Shown one piece after another: positions 38,640 through 48,043 of a stretch of DNA of 64,000 bases. Within the stretch, counting starts at the first letter, position 1; each line of letters begins with the position of its first letter. Source of the DNA: Psychromonas sp. psych-6C06 (GTDB lineage: Bacteria > Pseudomonadota > Gammaproteobacteria > Enterobacterales > Psychromonadaceae); NCBI RefSeq assembly GCF_002835465.1, contig NZ_PIZM01000012.1, positions 1-64,000 of the forward strand, read 5' to 3'. The position numbers were made by a program, and so were the translations under genes. The notes under the pieces are model-generated. The model was given only the letters and a program-made list of their open reading frames with translations. It made no database searches and had not been told where the DNA came from.

Positions 38640-39719
38640 ATGCTTGCTTCTGCACTGAGATATTTTCTATTACGCCCTTATTATTTAGCATTAGTGATTG
38701 TCGGCTTGTTGTTTTTTTGGATGTTATCCTCCCCTGCACAAAGTCAATTAAGCAACAATGACCCAAAAGTTGATGAAGCCCCTTTACCGAAAGTGCAGAC
38801 AACCCATTTTGTACCACAAAAAATGGTTAAAGAACTTAATCTATATGGTAAAAGCGAAGCAAACAGCCGGGCGATTATTCGCGCTGAAGTACCTGGCAAA
38901 ATTATAAAAATTGGCGCAGAAAAAGGCCATTATGTAAAACGAAATAAAAGTATTGCCAATATTGAAAAAAGTGAAATTCCTGAACGTTTGGCACAAGCAG
39001 AAGCGCAATTAAAAGAGAGTGAATTAAATTATAAAGCGGTTAAATCTTTAAATGAAAAAGGGTTGCAAGGACGCGTTCGTTTGGCGGAAGTAAATAGTAC
39101 ATTTCTTGCTGCACAAACTACGGTTCGTCAACTCAAACTACAGTTAAAACGTACTAATGTGGTTGCACCATTTTCTGGTGTTTTACAGGAGCAGTTTTCT
39201 GATAAAGGGGATTATGTACAAGTAGGCGACCCGATATTTAGTATTGAGAATACGAATCCCATCGTAATTAGAGGGGATGCAACAGAGCATCATGTTACGC
39301 AACTTAAAAAAGGCCAAAAAGTCACTGCTGAGCTTCTCTCCGGTGATATTATTGAAGGGAAATTAACCTACATATCGTCAATGGCGGACAGTCAAAGTAG
39401 TACCTTTCGTGTGGAAGCGGAGTTTGATAATCCTGAGTTCAGTATATTTTCAGGTATTAGTGCAAGGTTAACGATACCACTATACCCTGTTGATGCGATA
39501 TATGTTTCTCCTTCGGTTTTAGCCTTGGATGAAGCGGGTAACTTGGGGGTGAAATTAGTGAAAGATGGCGTCGTTGTCTTTAAAGCAATTAAACTGGTTG
39601 AGGCTGATAATGATGGAGCTTGGTTATCTGGCTTTGATGAGCCAGTAGATATTATTACTTTAGGACAAGGTTTTGTAAAACCCGGCGCACAGGTTGATGC
39701 AAGCGCAGTTGAGGAGTAG
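38640..39719 (+). CDS. RND efflux periplasmic adaptor (membrane fusion protein)
   Basis: A 359-aa HlyD/AcrA-type adaptor. One N-terminal hydrophobic segment is followed by a lipoyl/barrel-sandwich half-motif (IIRAEVPGKIIKIGAEKGHYV), a helical hairpin (about 115-160), the second lipoyl half (VVAPFSGVLQEQFSDKGDYVQVGDP) and a beta-barrel. It bridges the downstream inner-membrane pump to an outer-membrane channel. ATG 38640 follows TTGAGG. It is two bases from the pump gene, clearly an operon. Substrate unknown. Confidence 0.93.
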   Translation: MLASALRYFLLRPYYLALVIVGLLFFWMLSSPAQSQLSNNDPKVDEAPLPKVQTTHFVPQKMVKELNLYGKSEANSRAIIRAEVPGKIIKIGAEKGHYVKRNKSIANIEKSEIPERLAQAEAQLKESELNYKAVKSLNEKGLQGRVRLAEVNSTFLAAQTTVRQLKLQLKRTNVVAPFSGVLQEQFSDKGDYVQVGDPIFSIENTNPIVIRGDATEHHVTQLKKGQKVTAELLSGDIIEGKLTYISSMADSQSSTFRVEAEFDNPEFSIFSGISARLTIPLYPVDAIYVSPSVLALDEAGNLGVKLVKDGVVVFKAIKLVEADNDGAWLSGFDEPVDIITLGQGFVKPGAQVDASAVEE

Positions 39720-39721
39720 TC

Positions 39722-42700
39722 ATGAACGCAATTATTGAGGGCGCATTACAACGAAAACGCGCGGTATTAATGATGCTTGCATTTTTACTCATTGCAGGGC
39801 TTTCGGCGTATATTAACATTCCTAAAGAATCTGATCCTGATGTACCCATTCCTATTATTTATGTTTCTGTGGGCCATGAGGGGATCTCTCCAGAGGATGC
39901 AGAGCGACAATTGTTACGCCCATTAGAACAAGAACTTCGCAGTATTGAAGGCATAAAAGAGATGAAGTCTACGGCAAGCTCTGGTCATGCTTCAGTGGTA
40001 CTGGAGTTTTATGTTGGCATCGATATTAAGAATGCTTTGATTGATGTAAGAGAGCAAGTTAGCCAAGCCAAAGGGCAATTACCCCAGGATACTGATGAAC
40101 CAATTGTTAAGCAGGTTACTTTAGCAACCGAAAACCCTGCGTTAACTATCTTACTTTCCGGCGATGCGCCCGAGCGAGCAATGATAACCCTTGCTCGATT
40201 AATGCAGGATAAGTTAGAAAGTTTTGCCGAAATCTTAGAGGTAAGGATAGGCGGTGACCGTGAAGATATGGTTGAGATCTTAGTAGATCCGTTATTAATG
40301 GAAAGCTATCAACTTAATATGACCGATATCTATAACCTTATCTCTCGTAATAACCGTCTTGTTGCAGCAGGTGTGTTAGATAATGGTAAGGGGCGTTTTC
40401 CCATTAAAGTTCCCTCGGTATTTGATTCGGTTAAAGATGTCATGGAGATGCCGATAAAGGTAACTGGGGATAAAGTCATCACCTTTGCTGATGTTGCACA
40501 GATTCGTCGTACCTTTAAAGATTCTAACAATTTTGTCCGTGTTAATGGTTTGCCTACGGTATCACTTGAGGTGATAAAACGCCCCGGGGAAAATATCATT
40601 GAAACCGTGGACAAGGTGAAAACTCTAATCGATGAAAATCGCCAATTTTGGCCAAATAACATTCAGGTTAGTTATGCGGGAGATAAATCCAAAGATGTAA
40701 AGCAGATGCTTAATGACTTGCAGAACAATGTTATAAGTGCAGTCTTATTAGTGGTGATTGTGATCATAGCCATTTTAGGCGTTCGCAGCGCAGGTTTAGT
40801 TGGTGTGGCTATTCCCGGCTCATTTTTAACGGGTATTTTAGTTCTATGGATGTTCGGGATCACGGTCAATATTGTTGTGTTATTTGCACTGATCATGGCT
40901 GTTGGTATGCTGGTTGATGGCGCCATTGTAGTCACCGAATTTGCCGATCGTGAAATGAGTGCTGGTGTAAAGCGTCATAAGGCCTATGTGACGGCCGCGA
41001 AACGTATGTCATGGCCTATTATTGCATCTACAGCAACGACCTTAGCCGCTTTCGCTCCGCTACTTTTTTGGCCAGGTGTGACCGGCGAGTTCATGAAGTA
41101 TCTCCCTTTAACATTAATCGCAACCTTAAGTGCTTCACTCTTAATGGCCCTTATATTTATTCCTGTGTTAGGAAGTGTTTTTGGTAAACCACGTGTACTT
41201 TCAGAGAAAAATGAACGAGAAGCGATTATTGCCGACAAAGGTGATTTGCTTTCATTAACCGGCATTACCGGTGCCTATGTTAAAACCTTAAATAAATCCA
41301 TAAATAGCCCTTGGTGGGTGTTATTGATCGCGATTGCCATTGCAGCATCTGGTATGACGCTTTTTATCAAGTCTAATTTAGGTGTGGAGTTCTTCCCAGA
41401 AGTAGAGCCACCCGGAATCAATGTGAAAGTACGTTCTTATGGTGACTTTTCGATTGATGAACAAGATAAAATAATGTCTACCATTGAGGAAAAAATACTT
41501 CCTTTACAAAATGAAATCGATACGCTTTATGTAAAAACAGGCGACTCAACCGGAGAAACGGTTGGATCGATGCGAATTAACCTTAAAGATTGGCATGAAC
41601 GACGTAGTGCAAATGAAATAATTGCAGATATTCAAGCTCGTACGGTGGCATTACCTGGTGTTGAAATAGAACTTAAAAAAGATCAAGCAGGGCCTCCAAC
41701 AGGAAAAGCGCTGCAGATTGAATTAAGCTCTCGTTTTCCTGAGTTATTACAGGAAGCTGCTGATAAGTTGCACCATGCACTGGCTGCTAAACCTTACTTC
41801 ATCAACCTAGAAGATGATGGAGCTAAACCGGGAGTTGAATGGCAATTTAAAATTAACCGTGCAGATGCCGCCCGTTATGGTGCAGATGCAACATTATTGG
41901 GGAGCAGTGTCCAGTTCTTAACTAATGGGTTGATGTTAGGTACTTATCGACCTGATGATGTTGATGATGAATTAGATATTCGCGTTCGTTACCCTGCTGA
42001 TGAGAGAAGCTTGAGCAAATTGACCGAACTACGTATACAAACTGAAGCAGGGCAAATACCAGTTAGCCATTTCGTCGACCTGACTCCAATGCCTAAGCAA
42101 TCATCGATTAAAAAAGTAGATGGGCGCATTGTGATGACGGTTAGTGCGGATATGGCAGAGGGCTATAATCTTAGCCTTATCTTACCTGAACTGGAGGCTG
42201 AGTTACCTGATCTTGGGTTAGATCCAAGAGTGAGCATAAAAGTGCGCGGTCAAAATGAAGAGCAACAAGAAGCCTCGTTGTTTTTACAAAATGCATTTAT
42301 GGTTGCTCTTGGAGTCATGGCACTTATTTTAGTACTCCAGTTTAATTCTTTTTATCAAGCATTTCTGATTTTGAGTGCCGTAATATTTTCGACAGCGGGC
42401 GTCTTTATTGGCCTATTTTTAAGCCAAAGTGCTTTTGGTATTGTGATGTCTGGAATAGGCGTAATCGCTTTAGCGGGTATTGTGGTCAATAACAATATCG
42501 TTTTAATTGATACTTATAATGTATTTAGGGATCGGGGTTTAACTACGCACGATGCAATTCTTCGTACCGGTGCGCAACGTATTCGCCCTGTATTACTGAC
42601 AACAGTGACGACAATCCTTGGCTTAATGCCCATGGTATTAAAAATGAACATCGATTTTGTGGCACGTACCGTTGAGTTTGGTGCGCCCTCTACCCAGTGG

Positions 42701-42835
42701 TGGGCACAATTAGCAACGGCTATTGCTGGTGGTCTAACCTTTGCCACATTATTGACATTAATATTAACCCCCTGTTTATTAATGATAGGTGCGAACTGTG
42801 CGCGTTACGTTGACTTACGCCTAAAAAAGATATGA
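39722..42835 (+). CDS. RND efflux pump inner-membrane subunit (HAE-1-like)
   Basis: A 1037-aa AcrB-family proton-driven pump with two six-helix halves and large periplasmic loops. The TM4 proton-relay motif, DD in AcrB, reads VDGAIVV here (D399-G400), and the TM10 segment is GIVVNNNIVLID, lacking the Lys of AcrB. This places it in a branch apart from AcrB; substrate cannot be told. No outer-membrane factor gene follows, so a TolC from elsewhere is needed. A lone transcription unit with the adaptor. Confidence 0.93.
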   Translation: MNAIIEGALQRKRAVLMMLAFLLIAGLSAYINIPKESDPDVPIPIIYVSVGHEGISPEDAERQLLRPLEQELRSIEGIKEMKSTASSGHASVVLEFYVGIDIKNALIDVREQVSQAKGQLPQDTDEPIVKQVTLATENPALTILLSGDAPERAMITLARLMQDKLESFAEILEVRIGGDREDMVEILVDPLLMESYQLNMTDIYNLISRNNRLVAAGVLDNGKGRFPIKVPSVFDSVKDVMEMPIKVTGDKVITFADVAQIRRTFKDSNNFVRVNGLPTVSLEVIKRPGENIIETVDKVKTLIDENRQFWPNNIQVSYAGDKSKDVKQMLNDLQNNVISAVLLVVIVIIAILGVRSAGLVGVAIPGSFLTGILVLWMFGITVNIVVLFALIMAVGMLVDGAIVVTEFADREMSAGVKRHKAYVTAAKRMSWPIIASTATTLAAFAPLLFWPGVTGEFMKYLPLTLIATLSASLLMALIFIPVLGSVFGKPRVLSEKNEREAIIADKGDLLSLTGITGAYVKTLNKSINSPWWVLLIAIAIAASGMTLFIKSNLGVEFFPEVEPPGINVKVRSYGDFSIDEQDKIMSTIEEKILPLQNEIDTLYVKTGDSTGETVGSMRINLKDWHERRSANEIIADIQARTVALPGVEIELKKDQAGPPTGKALQIELSSRFPELLQEAADKLHHALAAKPYFINLEDDGAKPGVEWQFKINRADAARYGADATLLGSSVQFLTNGLMLGTYRPDDVDDELDIRVRYPADERSLSKLTELRIQTEAGQIPVSHFVDLTPMPKQSSIKKVDGRIVMTVSADMAEGYNLSLILPELEAELPDLGLDPRVSIKVRGQNEEQQEASLFLQNAFMVALGVMALILVLQFNSFYQAFLILSAVIFSTAGVFIGLFLSQSAFGIVMSGIGVIALAGIVVNNNIVLIDTYNVFRDRGLTTHDAILRTGAQRIRPVLLTTVTTILGLMPMVLKMNIDFVARTVEFGAPSTQWWAQLATAIAGGLTFATLLTLILTPCLLMIGANCARYVDLRLKKI

Positions 42836-42918
42836 TAAAACCTATCGTCTAACTTGCAACATAGCTATTAGGTGGTTAATATTCGCCGCCTAATATTCTT
42901 GCTATGGAAAGTCTGTTA

Positions 42919-43545
42919 ATGCTTGAAAAATTTATCTATATTTCCGATATGATTGGGGTTATTGCTTGCGCCATTTCAGGTGTGTTAGTGGCCACTCGCT
43001 TACGTATGGATCCATTTGGGATAACTGTTCTTGCCGGTGTGACAGGTATTGGTGGGGGGACGATTCGTGACATGATGATGGGGGCGACGCCAGTTTTTTG
43101 GATAATTGATAATACTTACATTTATGTCATTTTATTAACTGCCATTATTTCAGTGTATTGGTTACATCGCATACATCGCTTTCCCGTTTACCTACTGCCT
43201 ATTTTGGATGCTTTCGGTTTGGCTATTTTTACCATTATCGGTGCCCAAAAAGCACTCGCTTTTGGCTTTAGTGGTCCAGTTGCTATTGTGATGGGCTGTG
43301 TCACAGGGGTTGTAGGCGGAATGATCCGAGATATGCTCAGTGGGCAAATTCCCTTCGTATTGCAGAAAGAGATTTATGCAACCGCGTCTATTTTAGGCGC
43401 CACCTTGTATGTTATCTGTGACTATTTAGCATTCGGTCCGATTGTCGCAATGATGATTGCGATGCTAGGCACACTCTCTCTGAGGTTATCGGCAATTTAT
43501 TGGCATCTTTCTTTACCTGTGTTTAGTAGTGATAGAGAAGCTTAA
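42919..43545 (+). CDS. TRIC-family (UPF0126/YicG-like) membrane protein
   Basis: A 208-aa polytopic inner-membrane protein of seven helices made from two similar halves, each with the family motif: TGIGGGTIRDMMMG and TGVVGGMIRDMLSG. Structural work on relatives showed trimeric cation channels; the physiological substrate in bacteria is unclear (E. coli YicG has been tied to glycine). I prefer ATG 42919, preceded by GGAAAG, over ATG 42904. Confidence 0.88.
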   Translation: MLEKFIYISDMIGVIACAISGVLVATRLRMDPFGITVLAGVTGIGGGTIRDMMMGATPVFWIIDNTYIYVILLTAIISVYWLHRIHRFPVYLLPILDAFGLAIFTIIGAQKALAFGFSGPVAIVMGCVTGVVGGMIRDMLSGQIPFVLQKEIYATASILGATLYVICDYLAFGPIVAMMIAMLGTLSLRLSAIYWHLSLPVFSSDREA

Positions 43546-43560
43546 TGGGCGAGGAAAACT

Positions 43561-43591
43561 AAAAAGCCCGAAACTTAACTGAACGGGCTTT
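43561..43591 (-). terminator. Terminator shared by the TRIC gene and the lipoprotein gene
   Basis: AAAGCCCG pairs with CGGGCTTT over a 13-base loop between two convergent genes. On the minus strand it runs into TTTTTAG, so it suits the lipoprotein gene best; the plus-strand T-run is short. Confidence 0.75.
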
Positions 43592-43616
43592 AAATGTGAG
43601 GAATTTTTGGGGCGGG

Positions 43617-45572
43617 TTAGCCTTGCGACATCGCTTGTTCTGTCCCTGATGGGATTTCAGTTTCTTCCTCATTTTCAGGTTGTTCAGTTTCCCCACCATT
43701 TTCAGATTGTTCTTTCTCTGGTAGCATATCTCGAGAGGCATTAGTTAGAATTGTATTCTTCGCCACTTCGTTAAATACAAGTTCACCATCATCGCCATCT
43801 TCTGTATCTTCCCATACTACACGTACAAAGCCATTATATACAGTATGGAAGAACTTATTGTTGTCCTCATTAACATCTGACCAGTTCGTATCTATATTGG
43901 CAACTGAGCTCGGAACACTGAATTCGCGAAGTACTTTGCCGTGTACGGTAATGTCTTTCCATGTTCCTGAGGCAAGCTTAGTAGTGCTATCAGTTGGATA
44001 GAATAAGCGTTTATAAAAATCAGCTTTCCCTCCTTGTATTACTTGCATAATAATATCGCCGTTTACTTGGTTTTCGGTTAATCCTGCAATATAGATACTA
44101 TTTTCTGCCATAGAAGGGGGAGTGCTTGCGCTTGCATTGATAATCATTGGATCTAAAGTTGTTGCTGGTTCACCATCCCAATCAACACCATTACATGATT
44201 CGCCTAACTGCTCCCATCTTGTTGGGTTACCCTCTTCACACCAATCGCCGAGATTAAATCCATAGGGGCTTGAGGCTGAAGATGGTGTAAAGTCGAGTTG
44301 GTAGGCTTTTGAACCAGCTGGGAATTTAAGTGTACTTGAAACTGCCTCAGCCCAAGTGCCATCCCCACCAGAGTTTTGCAGTGCAGCTTGCACACTGAGA
44401 CCTTCTATCGCAATTTCCTTAGCTGTTACGGTTTCGTTTAGCGCCGTTGTACCCATATTTAATGTGATGCTTCCATCTGCATTAAGCGTGATAGTTTTTA
44501 TATTGTCATCTTCGGCAACCCACCCCTTGTCGGTGAGTATTAACTGTTTGGGGTCAACTTCAAAGGTAAGTACCTGTTGCTCATCATTTTCATCAATTTC
44601 ATATTCGTCATCAATAACATCGCCAGCACTGTCTAGCTTGAGCATGCCAAACTCTAAGAAAATAGTATCGTCGTCTTCTTCACTCCAAAACCAATGAATG
44701 CCACCATCTTTAATTAATTCAGCTAAACTAATCTGCATTGAAGTTTTTGTCGCTTCATTTTGCGCCACCTGTTCTTTTAGACCTTCTGTTTCAATCGCTA
44801 CATGATCTTCATTAATATCCGTTGCGATACTTTCAACATCAAAGTTATCATCGCCATCTAGTGCTGCACTTTCTACTGTTTGTGTGATGGTAGCTAAGGC
44901 CGCAAATACCTTAGTTGTGATTAGAGAAACCAGCTCATCTAGCTCTACCCCTTCAGTTTCAGCTGTTGTTTTTAATGCATCCATATTGGTTGCGATCACA
45001 TTGGCGGTGACCTGTGCAATTTGATGTAGCTTTTTAAATTCGGCTGCGTCATCCCCCGATGCTTTCGCCTCAACATAGTCTTTATCCAATGCCAACGTGG
45101 TACCTAATTTGCCTTGTACAGAAGATTCCGCTTGTTCAATACTATTACCATTTTCAACTTCATTTTGAACCAGTGTTGTGAGTGGGCTGATAAAGGTATA
45201 ACCGGCTGGAGCACTTAGCGTGTAAGCTTTTTGTACTACACCACCATTGGCATCGTCTAAGTAATCTTCATCAACCGTTTCTCCCTTAGTGACGATCACT
45301 AATAGCGGGTTTTCATCAATTTCTGCTTGCGTTACGCCTTCAAGAGTAAAGGCTCCTCCTTCGCCTGTAGTAGCAGAGGGTTCTCCTGCATCACACATCT
45401 TATTTTTATCTAAGTCTAAACATACTGTTGCGTTTCGAAGATAGCCGTCGGCTGCCTTACCCGAGACAGATGTAGTCGCTTCATCAGCAACTGAGTTTGA
45501 TGAAGAACTTCCACCACAGGCAGATAAAGCACCAATGACAAATAGTGAGGTTAGCGTTTGTTGAAATTTCAT
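43617..45572 (-). CDS. Large outer-membrane lipoprotein of unknown function
   Basis: A 651-aa protein with a type II signal peptide: MKFQQTLTSLFVIGALSAC, lipobox LSAC followed by GGSSSS, which points to the outer membrane. After it comes a module with a calcium-loop-like DLDKNKMCDAGE (about residues 55-66) and GGAFTLEGV, seen in other marine lipoproteins. Then follow a helical region, a beta-rich C-terminal half with Trp-rich segments, and a tail rich in Glu and Pro ending MSQG. ATG 45572 has GGAG six bases upstream; the longer frame adds a non-signal hydrophobic stretch. I do not recognise its function. Confidence 0.8.
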   Translation of the reverse strand: MKFQQTLTSLFVIGALSACGGSSSSNSVADEATTSVSGKAADGYLRNATVCLDLDKNKMCDAGEPSATTGEGGAFTLEGVTQAEIDENPLLVIVTKGETVDEDYLDDANGGVVQKAYTLSAPAGYTFISPLTTLVQNEVENGNSIEQAESSVQGKLGTTLALDKDYVEAKASGDDAAEFKKLHQIAQVTANVIATNMDALKTTAETEGVELDELVSLITTKVFAALATITQTVESAALDGDDNFDVESIATDINEDHVAIETEGLKEQVAQNEATKTSMQISLAELIKDGGIHWFWSEEDDDTIFLEFGMLKLDSAGDVIDDEYEIDENDEQQVLTFEVDPKQLILTDKGWVAEDDNIKTITLNADGSITLNMGTTALNETVTAKEIAIEGLSVQAALQNSGGDGTWAEAVSSTLKFPAGSKAYQLDFTPSSASSPYGFNLGDWCEEGNPTRWEQLGESCNGVDWDGEPATTLDPMIINASASTPPSMAENSIYIAGLTENQVNGDIIMQVIQGGKADFYKRLFYPTDSTTKLASGTWKDITVHGKVLREFSVPSSVANIDTNWSDVNEDNNKFFHTVYNGFVRVVWEDTEDGDDGELVFNEVAKNTILTNASRDMLPEKEQSENGGETEQPENEEETEIPSGTEQAMSQG

Positions 45573-45918
45573 AAATACTCCATGTATTATCTCAAAAATA
45601 AAATAGGCCATATTTGTAAATAAATAATAGAAAACCCATTTAAACCACAATCAAAAATAATGGTAGTCAAGGGTTTTTTATAATTCCACGTCATAAATTT
45701 TATTTTTTGTTAAATAACTAGCTAAAAAAGGAGAAGATGATAAATATCATGGGATTATAGTTGACCGCTTATCTTTAAAAAATGTGCTATACCTCTCTTT
45801 TTAGTCGCCTCAATGAATCGCCATTTGCACTGTCTGCCATTTAATTAATTGTTTATGCCCCGTGGAGGGGATTTCCTCTATAATTTGGTAACAGTTATCA
45901 CAGGGATTAGAGTGTATT
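45573..45918. promoter_or_regulatory. Divergent intergenic region, lipoprotein / glgX
   Basis: A 346-bp AT-rich stretch that must hold both promoters. A short inverted repeat ATGATA-aa-TATCAT (45737-45750) is the only symmetric element noticed. No ORF or dispersed repeat seen. Confidence 0.4.
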
Positions 45919-47973
45919 ATGTATAAAGTGTCTCAAGGTGTACCCGATAAGCTAGGTGTTACATTCAGTAAAAATGGTGCAAATTTTTGTGTTTATGCAC
46001 GTTTAGCCGAATCCGTTGAACTATTGTTTTTTGACCACAAAGACTCCGCTGATGCGAGTAAAATATTTAAACTCTCCGACATAACCAACCGCACTGCCTA
46101 TTATTGGCACATTTTTATTGAAGGTGTGACTGCTGGCCAGCTTTATGCTTTTCGTGTAAATGGTCCTTACCGTCCCCATGAAGGATTATCTTTCCAACCC
46201 GATAAAGTATTGCTTGACCCCTATGGACTATTAGTTGAGCGGGGAGAATCTTTTTGTCGCGAGGCCGCTATTAAAGAGGGCTCTAATGTCGATAAATGCT
46301 TAAAAAGTGTCGTGGTTGATATTGACGACTATGACTGGGAAGATGATCAGCATCCACGACATCCGTTTGCAACCAGTGTTATTTACGAAATGCATGTGGG
46401 GGGATTTACTCGCCATCCAAGCTCAGGTGTTAGTGAAGATAAACGCGGCACATATGCAGGTTTAGTAGAAAAAATCCCCTACCTTAAAGAACTTGGTATT
46501 ACAGCGGTTGAATTAATGCCGGTGCATCAATTTGATCCCAGTGAGCATCATGCCGGTCTAGTTAATTATTGGGGCTATAGCCCATTATCGCTATTTTCAA
46601 CTCATCGAGAGTACAGTTCAGATCAATCGGTACTTGGGCCTATTAATGAATTTAGGGATATGGTAAAAGCTTTACATGCTGCTGATATAGAAGTAATTTT
46701 GGATGTGGTTTATAACCATACGGCGGAGGGAGATGAAAATGGACCAACTCTCTCTTTTAGAGGTTTTGACAGTAGCGTGTATTACATTATGTCGGAAGAC
46801 AGAAAGCATTACATGAATTTTAGTGGCTGTGGTAATACCTTAAATGGTACTCATTCGGTAGTACGTCGAATGATCATCGATAGCTTACATTTTTGGGTAG
46901 AGAAGATGCATGTGGATGGCTTTCGCTTCGATTTAGCGTCCATTCTTTCCCGAGATGAATTAGGCCGACCCATGCTCAGCCCTCCTACATTATGGAGTAT
47001 AGATACTGACCCTATTTTATCACCAGTGAAACTTATCGCGGAAGCTTGGGATGCCGGCGGGCTCTATCAAGTTGGAAGCCTTGCTGGGCAGCGTTGGCGT
47101 GAATGGAATGGTCATTTTCGTGATGATGTTCGCCGTTTTGTACGCGGAGACCCTGGGTTAGTGGGAAAATTTGTTTCACGTTTAATTGGTAGCCCCGATG
47201 TATACGGTGAACATAATCTAGAGCCCGAAAAATCAGTTAATTTTATCACTTGTCATGATGGATTTACGCTCCATGATCTTGTCAGTTATAACGATAAGCA
47301 TAATTTAGCTAATGGAGAACAAAATCGTGATGGGTGCTCTGATAACTTTAGTTGGAATCATGGTGTAGAGGGGCCTACGGGTGATAAGAAAATAAACCAG
47401 TTACGATTACAACAGATCAAAAACTTACTTGCGATTAACCTTATCTCTTTAGGCACACCGATGATTTTAATGGGCGATGAGATAGCAAGGAGTCAACTTG
47501 GCAATAATAATGGCTACTGCCAAGATAACCCTGATTTTTGGTTTAATTGGGATAATGTTAAAAAGAACAAGGAGTTATTTCGGTTTACCAAGGCACTTAT
47601 TGAACACCGTACGACATTAGAAGCAGTACATTTAAGTGATGCAAGGCGTGATTCATTACATGACATAATTGCCCAATCAGGTATTCGCTGGCACGGTATT
47701 AAAGTAAACCAACCCGATTGGGGAGAGCACTCGCATGCCATTGCTATGGAGAGCAAACAACCTGCTTCTGATCATGTAACTTATGTTGTATTTAATGCTT
47801 ATTGGGAAGATTTAACTTTTGAGTTACCAGCAGCCCCTAGTGGTAAGTGGCAACGAGTCGTTGATACTGCATTAAAGGGAGGAGAAGATATTTATGTTGA
47901 GGGAGATAAAAAGTATTTTGCCTGTAAAGAGTACTTAGTTGCAGCACGTTCATTGGTTATTTTGATTGGATAA
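45919..47973 (+). CDS. glgX: Glycogen debranching enzyme GlgX
   Basis: GH13 (subfamily 11) alpha-1,6-glucosidase of 684 aa that debranches glycogen limit dextrins left by GlgP. An N-terminal CBM48-like domain (about 8-100) precedes the barrel. DVVYNHTAEG, nucleophile Asp in GFRFDLAS, acid Glu in LIAEAWDAGG and the third Asp in TCHDGFTLHDL are visible. GlgP is 8 kb downstream rather than adjacent, and no glgB, glgC or glgA occurs here. Confidence 0.95.
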   Translation: MYKVSQGVPDKLGVTFSKNGANFCVYARLAESVELLFFDHKDSADASKIFKLSDITNRTAYYWHIFIEGVTAGQLYAFRVNGPYRPHEGLSFQPDKVLLDPYGLLVERGESFCREAAIKEGSNVDKCLKSVVVDIDDYDWEDDQHPRHPFATSVIYEMHVGGFTRHPSSGVSEDKRGTYAGLVEKIPYLKELGITAVELMPVHQFDPSEHHAGLVNYWGYSPLSLFSTHREYSSDQSVLGPINEFRDMVKALHAADIEVILDVVYNHTAEGDENGPTLSFRGFDSSVYYIMSEDRKHYMNFSGCGNTLNGTHSVVRRMIIDSLHFWVEKMHVDGFRFDLASILSRDELGRPMLSPPTLWSIDTDPILSPVKLIAEAWDAGGLYQVGSLAGQRWREWNGHFRDDVRRFVRGDPGLVGKFVSRLIGSPDVYGEHNLEPEKSVNFITCHDGFTLHDLVSYNDKHNLANGEQNRDGCSDNFSWNHGVEGPTGDKKINQLRLQQIKNLLAINLISLGTPMILMGDEIARSQLGNNNGYCQDNPDFWFNWDNVKKNKELFRFTKALIEHRTTLEAVHLSDARRDSLHDIIAQSGIRWHGIKVNQPDWGEHSHAIAMESKQPASDHVTYVVFNAYWEDLTFELPAAPSGKWQRVVDTALKGGEDIYVEGDKKYFACKEYLVAARSLVILIG

Positions 47974-48043
47974 CGATGATTGAATTGATAAAATAAAAAT
48001 ACTAGAAAAGTCTCCCTAAGTATAAGACATAACAGGTAAAACG

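Noticed and set aside
43618-45650. Long minus-strand start at 45650 for the lipoprotein
   Set aside because: It would bury the lipobox 45 residues in; ATG 45572 with GGAG gives a normal type II signal peptide.
47974-48043. ARG box before argA
   Set aside because: Only one half-site (TGAAT) is present; no paired ATTCA at the right distance.
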